Below, one piece after another: positions 8,223 through 15,095 of a stretch of 17,176 nt of DNA. The position numbers and the translations under genes are program-made. The stretch's first letter is position 1. Each line of letters opens with the position of its first letter. Under the pieces are notes generated by a model. It worked only from the letters and a program-made list of their open reading frames with translations. It searched no databases and had not been told where the DNA came from. The stretch covers positions 7,091 through 24,266 of the forward strand of contig DCPV01000224.1 of assembly GCA_002323775.1 (NCBI GenBank), given 5' to 3'. Source of the stretch: Firmicutes bacterium UBA1535. GTDB lineage: Bacteria; Bacillota; Clostridia; Tissierellales; Sedimentibacteraceae.

Positions 8223-8251
8223 ATTATACATCATTTTTTTGTTAAAGACAA
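8223..8251 (-). promoter_or_regulatory. Sigma-A-type promoter of hprK
   Basis: On the minus strand TTGTCT (8251-8246) and a perfect TATAAT (8228-8223) are 17 bases apart, about 40 bases before the start codon. An 8-bp direct repeat, TTGTTAAA at 8239-8246 and 8257-8264, brackets the -35 box. Confidence 0.75.
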
Positions 8252-8501
8252 TTATATTGTTAAATAATAATGAAAGCCACTCATAAAAGCGAGTATTTTC
8301 TGCATGCAAATAATTATTTCTTTCTTAGAAATCAATTTTTTACATTAATATAATTCTTATAAAATTTTGACAACTAAAGAAGCAATAACTATAAACCATT
8401 CCATTTAGTATTATTATCCAATTTATATTTGTTTTGTTTGTCGCATAAACACGAAATCTAACAATAATTATTCAATAAATTATTTATATTATGAGTTGTG
8501 A
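8252..8501. other. Intergenic region between divergent hprK and glsA
   Basis: No gene is visible. Apart from the direct repeat near hprK, it contains a weak interrupted dyad (ACTC/GAGT, about 8279-8294) and a 6-bp ATTTCT/AGAAAT dyad near 8316-8333. No riboswitch or RNA gene is recognised. Confidence 0.4.
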
Positions 8502-8530
8502 TTGCAAAAAATAGTATATTTTGTTATAAT
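8502..8530 (+). promoter_or_regulatory. Sigma-A-type promoter of glsA
   Basis: TTGCAA (8502-8507) and a perfect TATAAT (8525-8530) are separated by 17 bases, ending 40 bases before the glsA start. Confidence 0.8.
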
Positions 8531-8570
8531 GTCGTTATATAACTAAGAAATTAAAAACGGGAGAAATTTC

Positions 8571-9488
8571 ATGGATACAATTTTTTCGAATATAATAGAA
8601 GATAGCAGAAAATATACCTCTTTGGGAAATGTTGCATCTTATATACCTGAGTTGTCTAAAGCAAATCCTCATGACCTTGGTATTTGCGCTATCGATGTTA
8701 ATGGTAATGAATACTGTGCGGGTGATTTTGACAAGAAATTCACATTGCAAAGTATATCTAAGGTTATAACTCTTATGCTCGCTATAATGGATAATGGTGA
8801 ACAAAGGGTATTTTCATATGTTGGAGCAGAGCCGACCGGTGATAGCTTTAACTCTATAGCCAGTTTAGAAGTCAAAAGTCTGCATAAGCCATATAATCCT
8901 ATGATAAATGCCGGTGCTATATTGATTTCATCATTAATCAAGGGAAATAGTGCGCAGGAAAAGATTGAAAGAATTCTTAACTTTACAAAAATATTAACTG
9001 ATAATGAGAATATAAGCATAAACAAAAGCACATACTTATCAGAAAAGGAAACCGGTGACAGAAACAGAGCCTTAGCTTATTTTATGAAAAGCTATAATTC
9101 TATGGAAGGTAATGTTGATGAAATTCTTGATGTTTACTTTTCTCATTGCTCAATGGAGGTTACCTGTAGAGATATAGCAAAAATAGGAGCAGTTTTGGCG
9201 AACGATGGCGTTCTTCCATGGAGCGAAAAAAGAATTATTTCCAAGGAAATATGTCGGATAACAAAGACTATTATGGTTACATGCGGTTTATATGATGCTT
9301 CTGGAGAATTTGCTATGCACATTGGTATTCCTGCAAAATCAGGTGTTGGTGGCGGTATACTTGCGGCAGTACCAAGAAAAATGGGTATAGGTGTTTATGG
9401 ACCTGCTCTTGACGCAAAAGGAAATTCAGTAGCCGGAATTCAAGTTTTGCAACAGCTTTCAGAGAAATTGGACTTAAATATATTTTAA
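8571..9488 (+). CDS. glsA: Glutaminase A (serine-dependent beta-lactamase-fold family)
   Basis: The enzyme hydrolyses L-glutamine to glutamate and ammonia in the cytosol. The 305 residues match the usual length. The catalytic SxxK motif is S61-I-S-K64 within FTLQSISKV. Substrate-binding elements are PYNPMINAGAI (N113), SMEVTCRDIAKIGAVLAN, the tyrosine of GLYDASGEFA and the C-terminal IPAKSGVGGGI loop. No signal peptide is visible. A GGGAG ribosome site lies eight bases before the ATG, and a near-consensus promoter is just upstream. The gene is divergent from hprK and is followed after 15 bases by the ABM-fold gene, so the two form an operon. Glutamate release would feed amino-acid fermentation or nitrogen supply. 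Confidence 0.95.
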   Translation: MDTIFSNIIEDSRKYTSLGNVASYIPELSKANPHDLGICAIDVNGNEYCAGDFDKKFTLQSISKVITLMLAIMDNGEQRVFSYVGAEPTGDSFNSIASLEVKSLHKPYNPMINAGAILISSLIKGNSAQEKIERILNFTKILTDNENISINKSTYLSEKETGDRNRALAYFMKSYNSMEGNVDEILDVYFSHCSMEVTCRDIAKIGAVLANDGVLPWSEKRIISKEICRITKTIMVTCGLYDASGEFAMHIGIPAKSGVGGGILAAVPRKMGIGVYGPALDAKGNSVAGIQVLQQLSEKLDLNIF

Positions 9489-9503
9489 AATACGGAGGTC
9501 AAT

Positions 9504-9785
9504 ATGCTTAAAATAATAGCGAAAAGTTTCATAAAGAATAATGAGCTTGAAAAAGCAACAAAATTATACAAGGAGCTTGTTGAAGAAACATTGCTAGAAG
9601 ATGGCTGTATGTCATATGAGCTATTTCAAGATATAAATAATAAAAATATGTTTGTAATTGTTGAAGAATGGGAAAATGAAAAATATTTTGAAGCTCACAA
9701 AAATTCTGAACATTTTACCAGAATAGTTCCTCAAATTAGTAATATTAGACTTAGCTCCGAAATAAATATTTTACAGAGAATGTAA
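9504..9785 (+). CDS. Antibiotic biosynthesis monooxygenase (ABM) domain protein, YgiN-like
   Basis: This 93-residue protein has the dimeric ferredoxin-like ABM fold: a first strand (LKIIAKSFI), a helix (ELEKATKLYKELVEETL), then CMSYELFQD, MFVIVEEWENEKYFEAHKNS and EHFTRIVPQI. The EEW...F..H...EHF pattern is typical of putative quinol monooxygenases and related small oxygenases. In an anaerobe the substrate is unknown, and a quinone or flavin detoxifying role is only inference. GGAGG precedes the ATG and the gene starts 15 bases after glsA, which indicates co-transcription. Its stop codon is followed almost at once by a long perfect inverted repeat. The fold assignment is good and the function is open. 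Confidence 0.8.
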   Translation: MLKIIAKSFIKNNELEKATKLYKELVEETLLEDGCMSYELFQDINNKNMFVIVEEWENEKYFEAHKNSEHFTRIVPQISNIRLSSEINILQRM

Positions 9786-9787
9786 TG

Positions 9788-9846
9788 ATATTAGCTCATT
9801 TAAAATATTGTAAAAAGCTAGATACAAATTTTAAATGAGCTAATAT
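9788..9846. repeat. Perfect 19-bp inverted repeat between ABM and flavin reductase genes
   Basis: The arms are 9788-9806 (ATATTAGCTCATTTAAAAT) and 9828-9846, with no mismatch. On plus-strand RNA the stem can gain two outer pairs (one a G-U) and five inner pairs (UUGUA/UACAA) past one bulged A, leaving a 10-base loop. There is no U-run after it, so it is not an ordinary terminator. It could be an mRNA-stabilising or RNase III hairpin, or a small non-autonomous repeat. Confidence 0.8.
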
Positions 9847-9874
9847 TAAAACTTTCAAAATTTAAGGAGGATTT

Positions 9875-10384
9875 ATGAATAAAAATTTTATCGAAATAAC
9901 ACCAAACGATATCGAAAAAAACACATTCACAATGATTGGTAACGAATATATGCTAATAACTGCTAAAAAAGATGACAAAATCAATACAATGACAGCAGCA
10001 TGGGGTGGTCTTGGAGTGATGTGGAATAAAAATGTAGCATATATCGTGGTACGACCACAGAGATATACAAAGGAATTTGTTGATTTTGCCGATTGCTTCT
10101 CACTTAGCTTTTTCAATGGAGAAATTAAAGATAAATTAGCATATTTGGGAACAGTATCAGGGAGAGATGAAGATAAAATAACCAAGTCAGGACTAACAGC
10201 AATCTTCGAAGATAACATACCCTATTTTGAAGAAGCAAAGCTTGTATTGTTTTGTAAAAAGCTATTTATATCTGAATTTAAAGAAGATAATTTTATAGAT
10301 AAAGAGATTATGAACAAAAATTATCCTAACAAAGACTTTCATACTCTCTATATCGGAGAAATAAAAAAGGTTCTAAAAAAATAA
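9875..10384 (+). CDS. Flavin reductase-like protein (FMN-binding split barrel)
   Basis: The 169 residues fit the flavin reductase-like domain family, which binds FMN and often reduces it with NAD(P)H. Visible features are ANEYMLITAK-type first strands (NEYMLITAKKDDKINTMTAA), the WGGLGVMWNKNVAYIVVRPQRYT segment typical of the FMN phosphate and ring contacts, DCFSLSFF, and a GTVSGRDEDKI loop before the C-terminal strand YIGEIKKVL. No signal peptide is present. AGGAGG lies seven bases before the ATG. The gene is 89 bases downstream of the ABM gene, with the long hairpin between, and may be the last gene of the glsA transcript. A flavin reductase beside a small monooxygenase is a plausible functional pair, but that is inference. 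The electron acceptor is not known. Confidence 0.85.
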   Translation: MNKNFIEITPNDIEKNTFTMIGNEYMLITAKKDDKINTMTAAWGGLGVMWNKNVAYIVVRPQRYTKEFVDFADCFSLSFFNGEIKDKLAYLGTVSGRDEDKITKSGLTAIFEDNIPYFEEAKLVLFCKKLFISEFKEDNFIDKEIMNKNYPNKDFHTLYIGEIKKVLKK

Positions 10385-10410
10385 AGTGGGCATTGCCCAC
10401 TTATTTTTTT
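10374..10410. terminator. Bidirectional rho-independent terminator
   Basis: The stem AAGTGGGC/GCCCACTT (10384-10391 with 10395-10402) has a 3-base loop. It is flanked by an A-run on the left and TATTTTTTT on the right, so it works in both directions. It ends both the plus-strand flavin reductase gene and the converging minus-strand thioesterase gene. Confidence 0.95.
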
Positions 10411-10828
10411 AAAATAGCTTATTTGCTTCTTCTCTGTATTTTAATTCTTGTTCATCGTTTGTTTCATCAAGAACTAAACTATGAGGTGTTTTTTTACCAT
10501 CTTTATCAACATGTATGAAAGTCAAAAATCCACTTACCGGAGTTATTTGACCTGTTTCAGAATAAACTGATGTACGAACTGTTATACTTGTTTTTCCAAG
10601 TCTCACTATTCTGCTTTTAAACGTTACAATGTCACCTTTTGTAACCGGTGACTTAAACTGAAGCCCATGAATGTTGATACATACTAAGTTTTCAGGATTG
10701 CCTACTTTTGTTGCAGCTGTTATAAAGGCAGCTTCTACAAACCATTCCGCTGTTCTGCCAGCAAATAATGTTCCGTGATGATTTAAGTCCTCTGACTTTA
10801 CTAATCTTGATATTAAAAATTCCTTCAT
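10409..10828 (-). CDS. Acyl-CoA thioesterase, hotdog fold
   Basis: This enzyme would hydrolyse acyl-CoA to free acid and CoA in the cytosol. The protein of about 139 residues has the hotdog pattern SRLVKSEDLNHHGTLFAGRT, then AEWFVEAAF, LVCINIHGLQFKSPVTKGD and TSVYSETG. In many YciA/Acot-type relatives the catalytic acid is Asp in a WMD motif; here the position reads WFVE, so E32 may serve. The frame extends to an ATG at 10891, but the extra residues (MHRAHAQIF...) look non-conserved. The ATG at 10828 (MKEFLISR) gives the expected family N-terminus, and 10840 (MGILMKEF) is possible. None of the three has an ideally spaced ribosome site. The leader can fold into alternative hairpins. The gene follows secF on the same strand and may be co-transcribed with it. 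The substrate is unknown. Confidence 0.85.
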   Translation of the reverse strand: MKEFLISRLVKSEDLNHHGTLFAGRTAEWFVEAAFITAATKVGNPENLVCINIHGLQFKSPVTKGDIVTFKSRIVRLGKTSITVRTSVYSETGQITPVSGFLTFIHVDKDGKKTPHSLVLDETNDEQELKYREEANKLF

Positions 10829-10835
10829 TAATATA

Positions 10836-10890
10836 CCCATGCACCTATTACGCAAAAAATTATGAAATATTTGCGCATGGGCTCGGTGCA
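10836..10890 (-). promoter_or_regulatory. Alternative-pairing leader at the thioesterase start
   Basis: In minus-strand RNA the segment GGTGCATGGG (10845-10836), which holds an ATG, can pair in two exclusive ways. CCCATGC (881-875 of this 10-kb block) pairs with GCATGGG, or TGCACC (890-885) pairs with GGTGCA. An inner CGCAAA/TTTGCG stem (875-870 with 856-851) can add to the fold. This could control access to the start region. No ligand is implied. Confidence 0.45.
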
Positions 10891-10947
10891 TATCCTCTCT
10901 ATTTATCTTTTCTTTAAATCTTAATTATGCTTTCTTGTTTTATTGCT

Positions 10948-11859
10948 CTATGCAGTTTTTTTCTTGCTTTTTTGCCACATAACCCATATAGGTCCTGCTA
11001 TACAGATTGTTGAATACGATCCTGATATCAGTCCAAATGTCATAGGAAGCGCAAATTGTTTTATTGATTCTATGTCATAAATTTGTGCAAATATATATAG
11101 CACAAGGGTAGCAATAACTGTAGAAACTGTTGTATTGATACTTCTTGACATTGATTGAGTAATACTGCGGTCAACTAATTCTTCAACATCTATTTTAGGG
11201 AATAATGTTTTATTTTCTCTTATTCTATCATATATAACTATAGTATCATTTACTGAGAATCCTATTATTGTAAGAACTACCGCTACAAATGAATCGTTCA
11301 AAGGTATTCTGAAAATTACAAATATAAAAAATGAAATTAAAATATCGTGAAACAATGCTATAAGAGCAGCTATACCTGCTGATATTCCAGATATTTTCTT
11401 AAATTGTATCCCAACATAAATTACTATCATAACTGCTGAAATCAAAATAGCAATCGCACTATTCACTAGAAATGTTTTTCCAATAAATGGCTCAACTATA
11501 TTAGATTCAGCTAATTTAAGATTATTTTCAGGAAATTTCTCTAAAAGCGCTTGATTAAGAACTTCTTGCTCCTGTGCTGATAATCCTGAGTTTCCTGACA
11601 GATTTAGAACTACCTTTTTACTTCTAGTAGCTATATCTTCCGTTTGTTGAGCATCTGTTATTCTATTTAATGTATCTGAAGATAATTTAGCAACATCATC
11701 TATGTTTATTTCACCTTCATAACTGTATTTTAATATAGCTCCACCACTAAATTGTATTGAAAATCTAACTCCATTTATAAATATACATATTATTCCAACA
11801 AGCATTATAAATGCTGATATCGCAAAATAAATGTTTCTATTTTTATAAAATCTTATCAT
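10948..11859 (-). CDS. secF: Protein translocase subunit SecF
   Basis: SecF with SecD forms the membrane complex that uses the proton gradient to help pull exported proteins through SecYEG. The 303 residues show a first membrane segment (about 9-29, YFAISAFIMLVGIICIFI), the SIQFSGG motif just after it, an extracellular domain of about 95 residues, and five further membrane segments. The conserved cytoplasmic motif SVNDTIVIYDRIREN lies between segments 4 and 5. Its ATG overlaps the secD stop codon in an ATGA, indicating translational coupling. The order secD-secF as separate genes is common in clostridia. Downstream, 56 or more bases precede the thioesterase gene with no clear terminator, so read-through is possible. 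Confidence 0.96.
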   Translation of the reverse strand: MIRFYKNRNIYFAISAFIMLVGIICIFINGVRFSIQFSGGAILKYSYEGEINIDDVAKLSSDTLNRITDAQQTEDIATRSKKVVLNLSGNSGLSAQEQEVLNQALLEKFPENNLKLAESNIVEPFIGKTFLVNSAIAILISAVMIVIYVGIQFKKISGISAGIAALIALFHDILISFFIFVIFRIPLNDSFVAVVLTIIGFSVNDTIVIYDRIRENKTLFPKIDVEELVDRSITQSMSRSINTTVSTVIATLVLYIFAQIYDIESIKQFALPMTFGLISGSYSTICIAGPIWVMWQKSKKKTA

Positions 11860-13136
11860 AAAGTTGCACCGCCCTTCTTAATTCCATAGAAAATGTTATT
11901 TCTAAAGAATTTTATGAAACTAAATGATTTCATCATGTGTTTAGATACAGTAACTCCGCACAGGAAGTTTAAAGCAGTACCTATAAGTAATGTATATCCA
12001 AATGATTTCATTGCTCCACTGCCAAGCACCATTAAAACAACAGCAACTATCATACTTGTAATATTTCCGTCAAATACCGCTGAAAATGCTCTGTGATATC
12101 CTGTATCTATTGCAGCGCCTAAAGATTTACCTAACTTCATTTCTTCTTTTACTCTTTCAGAAATTATAACATTGGCATCAACACCCATACCGAGTGATAA
12201 AATCATACCAGCTATACCAGGCAGTGTCAGTGTTATTTGAGGTATAGAAAGAGATAAAAACTGTATTGATAACTGTAACAATAAACCAAAACATGCAACA
12301 AAACCCATTAATCTATAATATACAATCATAAATACACATATTAATGCAAAAGCAATAAGTCCTGCTTTTACCATAACATCCAAAGCACCTTCACCAACAG
12401 TAGGGCTTATAGTACTATGATTTTTAGAAATCAATGAAAATGGCAATGAACCTGCATTGATTTTTCCAGATAGGTCTACAGCTTCTTCGGCACTTTTAAT
12501 GTTTGTTATTATAGCCTCACCTGAGGTTATAGCATCATTTACTATAGGTGCTGATATCAAAGTCTCATCCATATAAATTGATATTTTTTGTCCCTTAAAT
12601 TTTTCTGTCGCAGCAGCAAAAAGCTTAGCTCCCTCTGCATCAAAAACCAGTGTAACTATTGGACTATTATCTTTTTCGTAATATTGCACTTTACTTTCTT
12701 TAACATTTTTACCTTCTACTAAAATATTTCCATCTGGGTCTCTAAATGTAAGCCTTGCAGTTTCTCCTAGCTCAGCTATAGCCTTTTGAGGATTAAATTC
12801 TGATTCACCGGTTTTCCAAGGGAATCTTATTAATATCTGTCCGTTAATTTTATCAATTGCAACTTCTCTGTCCAAAATGTTTTTTGCGTCAAGTCTTGTT
12901 TCCATTATAATTTTGGCATTTTCAAGTTCCTTATCGGTAGGCTTTCTATTTAGGTCTTTTGCCTCATATACTGCTTCTACTCCGCCTCGTATATCAATTC
13001 CAAATCTTATTTCACTGGCACCTTTTATATTGAATCCTGTCTCACGATCTCCAATATGTATGCCGAAAACTGCTACATATGTTATTGCAAAAATTAGTAG
13101 TATAATAATTGCAAAAACAGATTTTCTCATGTTCAA
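11856..13136 (-). CDS. secD: Protein translocase subunit SecD
   Basis: SecD is the partner of SecF in the accessory Sec complex. At about 426 residues it has the short Gram-positive form, with a smaller periplasmic-type P1 domain than in proteobacteria. Visible motifs are an N-terminal membrane segment, RFGIDIRGGVEAVYE, the conserved TSGEAIITN region of P1, and the C-terminal membrane bundle with LPGIAGMILSLGMGVDANVI and SERVKEE. Start choice is uncertain. AAGGAG at 13152-13147 is 10 bases from a TTG (13136), 16 from the ATG (13130) and only one from a GTG (13145); I use the TTG. The gene lies downstream of kal, with a weak hairpin between them. No convincing promoter was found, so it may depend partly on read-through. 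Confidence 0.95.
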   Translation of the reverse strand: MNMRKSVFAIIILLIFAITYVAVFGIHIGDRETGFNIKGASEIRFGIDIRGGVEAVYEAKDLNRKPTDKELENAKIIMETRLDAKNILDREVAIDKINGQILIRFPWKTGESEFNPQKAIAELGETARLTFRDPDGNILVEGKNVKESKVQYYEKDNSPIVTLVFDAEGAKLFAAATEKFKGQKISIYMDETLISAPIVNDAITSGEAIITNIKSAEEAVDLSGKINAGSLPFSLISKNHSTISPTVGEGALDVMVKAGLIAFALICVFMIVYYRLMGFVACFGLLLQLSIQFLSLSIPQITLTLPGIAGMILSLGMGVDANVIISERVKEEMKLGKSLGAAIDTGYHRAFSAVFDGNITSMIVAVVLMVLGSGAMKSFGYTLLIGTALNFLCGVTVSKHMMKSFSFIKFFRNNIFYGIKKGGATL

Positions 13137-13191
13137 AATCTTCACACTCCTTAATATGTCTCACTTTGCAAGACATTTTAAATCTATACTC

Positions 13192-13234
13192 AATAAAAAC
13201 CTCATAGGATAAATTTCTTTATAGGTCTTTTATT
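13192..13234 (-). terminator. Weak hairpin between kal and secD, possible terminator
   Basis: On the minus strand AATAAAAGACCT (13234-13223) can pair with AGGTTTTTATT (13202-13192) with one bulge. An inner ATAAA/TTTAT stem and a T-rich 3' arm add to it. It is AT-rich, so termination may be partial. Confidence 0.4.
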
Positions 13235-13243
13235 TAAGTTTGT

Positions 13244-13630
13244 TTATTTGTTTTTTCTTTGCTTATCCTTTGGAACAACACAAGTTCCCGAAGCACGGCA
13301 TACAACTATTGGTTCTGCTAAAACATCGCAAGCTGATTCGTTTATATCAGTTCTTGGAACGATAACTTTTCTTGCTTCGAATTTCATTTTTCTTGAGCTG
13401 TTTCCAACAGAAGTTATCTCTCCAACTGCCTCTATATAGTCTCCTGCATATACAGGTGCTAAGAATTCAACGCTATCATAAGCACAAAATAGTCCTTCAT
13501 CTCCGTCATTGATAATTAAAAGCTCTGTCGCTACATCTCCGAACAATTGTAACATTCTTGCTCCGTCAACAAGATTTCCTCCATAATGAGCATCGTGTGC
13601 GCTCATTCTAAGTCTGATTAATGATTTCAT
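13244..13630 (-). CDS. kal: 3-aminobutyryl-CoA ammonia-lyase
   Basis: Kal removes ammonia from L-3-aminobutyryl-CoA to give crotonyl-CoA, the step after Kce in lysine fermentation; crotonyl-CoA then goes to butyrate. The 128-residue length is that of the family, a single hotdog domain. Distinctive segments are [20 protein letters not shown] at the N-terminus, [20 protein letters not shown] and the C-terminal [19 protein letters not shown] precedes the ATG. The gene has its own consensus-like promoter (13683-13711) and is not next to kce, unlike the clustered arrangement known in Fusobacterium and several clostridia. A generic hotdog thioesterase is the alternative, but the N-terminal signature favours Kal. 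Confidence 0.88.
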   Translation of the reverse strand: MKSLIRLRMSAHDAHYGGNLVDGARMLQLFGDVATELLIINDGDEGLFCAYDSVEFLAPVYAGDYIEAVGEITSVGNSSRKMKFEARKVIVPRTDINESACDVLAEPIVVCRASGTCVVPKDKQRKNK

Positions 13631-13682
13631 TATTTTTCCTCCAAAGTATCTTATAATAATATTTATTTAACACATAGGCATT

Positions 13683-13711
13683 ATTCTATCATTAAGATTG
13701 TCCTGTGTCAA
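13683..13711 (-). promoter_or_regulatory. Strong sigma-A-type promoter of kal
   Basis: On the minus strand a perfect TTGACA (13711-13706) is followed after 17 bases by TAGAAT (13688-13683). It lies about 53 bases before the kal start and is the best -35 in the window. Confidence 0.8.
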
Positions 13712-13790
13712 TATTTAGCACTTCGCTATTTTATCTATTTTTGCTTAAAATTTATATTTTATGTAAAGTGTTAATGTCCAAAACACGAGA

Positions 13791-13825
13791 AATAGTGTGA
13801 AAAATAAAAATTTTTTCACACTATT
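13791..13825 (-). terminator. Hairpin spanning the dnaJ stop codon, probable operon terminator
   Basis: Arms 13812-13825 and 13791-13804 form a perfect 14-bp stem with a 7-base loop. The stop codon at 13823-13821 lies inside the first arm. The T-rich stretch is in the stem and no U-run follows, so termination efficiency is unsure. Confidence 0.6.
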
Positions 13826-14966
13826 CTTTAAAATAATCTCCTATTTTGTCAAAAAAGCCTTTTTCTTTTTTTTCATTATCTGTTACTTCGCCAAATTCTG
13901 TCTGTAGCTTCTCCAGTATATCCTTTTGTTTATCTGTCAATTTTTTAGGTACTGAAATTTTAACTTTTACGTATTGATCTCCTTTATTTGAGCCTCTTAC
14001 ATTTTTGATACCTCTGTTTTTAAGTCTAAATACAGTTCCCGTTTGAGTTCCACTCGGAACATTATATTTTACCTTGCCCTCGAGAGTCGGCACTTCTATA
14101 TCTCCGCCAAGCGCAGCTTTTGTAAATGATATAGGTATTTCGCACCAAACATCCATACCATCTCTTTCAAAAATCTCATGCTCTTTAACATTTATATAAA
14201 CATACAAGTCTCCTGCCGGAGCTCCTACATCACCATGATTTCCTTCACCTCTTAGCGGTATAACGGAATTTGTGTCCACTCCTGCCGGGATATTGATTGT
14301 AATATTTCTTGATTTCTTTTCTTTTCCAGATCCGCCACATGTTGTGCATGGTTCTTCAATTATTTCACCAGTTCCTCTACAGGTACTGCAAGTCTGTGTG
14401 CTTGCAAATTGTCCGAATGGTGTACGCTGAACAGTTTTTACCGTGCCTGAGCCTCCGCAGGTACTACAGGTTTTCTTATTAGTTCCTTTTTTAGCACCGC
14501 TTCCATCACAGGTTTTACATTTTTCTATACGATTTATCTTAATTTCTTTTTTTGTTCCAAATGCTGCTTCTTCAAAGCTTATATCAAGTCTTATCTTTAA
14601 ATCAGAGCCAGCTCTTGGTCCAGAACGCTGGGCGCTTCTTCCTCCAAAGGCATCTCCAAATATATCTCCGAATATATCCTCAAAGCCTCCAAAACCGCCA
14701 AAGCCTCCTGAGAATCCTCCACCACCAAAGCCTTGATTAGGATCAAAGGCAGCATGACCGAATTTATCATATTTAGCCTTTTTATCAGCATCGCTTAGCA
14801 CTTCATAAGCTTCATTCACTTCTTTAAATTTTGCTTCTGACTCTTTATTGTCTGGGTTCAAATCCGGGTGATACTGCTTTGCAAGTTTTCTAAAAGCTGA
14901 TTTAATAGCTTTTTCGTCTGCGTCTTTACTAATACCCAATACCTCATAATAATCTCTTTTTGCCAT
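13821..14966 (-). CDS. dnaJ: Chaperone DnaJ (Hsp40, type I)
   Basis: DnaJ delivers unfolded proteins to DnaK and stimulates its ATPase. All type I domains are present in 381 residues. The J-domain has HPD at 33-35. A Gly/Phe-rich segment covers about 78-108. The four CxxCxGxG zinc repeats start at C149, C166, C192 and C206, followed by two C-terminal substrate-binding beta domains. A GGAGGTGAG ribosome site sits just before the ATG. The gene is downstream of dnaK in the standard grpE-dnaK-dnaJ order, with a 129-base spacer that contains a large stem-loop. Its promoter lies upstream of the window. The stop codon is embedded in a hairpin. Confidence 0.98.
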   Translation of the reverse strand: MAKRDYYEVLGISKDADEKAIKSAFRKLAKQYHPDLNPDNKESEAKFKEVNEAYEVLSDADKKAKYDKFGHAAFDPNQGFGGGGFSGGFGGFGGFEDIFGDIFGDAFGGRSAQRSGPRAGSDLKIRLDISFEEAAFGTKKEIKINRIEKCKTCDGSGAKKGTNKKTCSTCGGSGTVKTVQRTPFGQFASTQTCSTCRGTGEIIEEPCTTCGGSGKEKKSRNITINIPAGVDTNSVIPLRGEGNHGDVGAPAGDLYVYINVKEHEIFERDGMDVWCEIPISFTKAALGGDIEVPTLEGKVKYNVPSGTQTGTVFRLKNRGIKNVRGSNKGDQYVKVKISVPKKLTDKQKDILEKLQTEFGEVTDNEKKEKGFFDKIGDYFKE

Positions 14967-14988
14967 ATCCTCACCTCCACATATTGAT

Positions 14989-15059
14989 AAGCTTACACAA
15001 CACTACTCCCCACTAAAAACCTTTAAGATTTTTTAATCGGGAGTAGTAAATTTAAGCTT
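14989..15059 (-). promoter_or_regulatory. Three-tier stem-loop between dnaK and dnaJ
   Basis: Nested pairs are AAGCTTA (14989-14995) with TAAGCTT (15053-15059), ACTACTCCC (15002-15010) with GGGAGTAGT (15039-15047), and TAAAAA (15014-15019) with TTTTTA (15030-15035). It lies wholly between the dnaK stop and the dnaJ ribosome site. It may act as an RNA-processing or stability element, or a partial terminator, that sets the DnaK:DnaJ ratio. Confidence 0.65.
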
Positions 15060-15095
15060 CTTAATATCGACTAAACTCTATTAATTTAACGTGTT

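Noticed and set aside
10841..10891. A separate leader peptide (MHRAHAQIFHNF...) before the thioesterase
   Set aside because: The frame runs on into the thioesterase without a stop, so it is only a possible N-terminal extension, not an independent peptide.
13156..13176. 6-bp dyad ATGTCT/AGACAT just upstream of the secD ribosome site
   Set aside because: It is too short and common in AT-rich DNA to support a regulatory claim.
13712..13725. AAGTGCTAA (minus strand) just upstream of the kal -35, resembling half of a CIRCE heat-shock operator
   Set aside because: CIRCE needs TTAGCACTC nine bases before GAGTGCTAA. The other half is absent and the present half has one mismatch.
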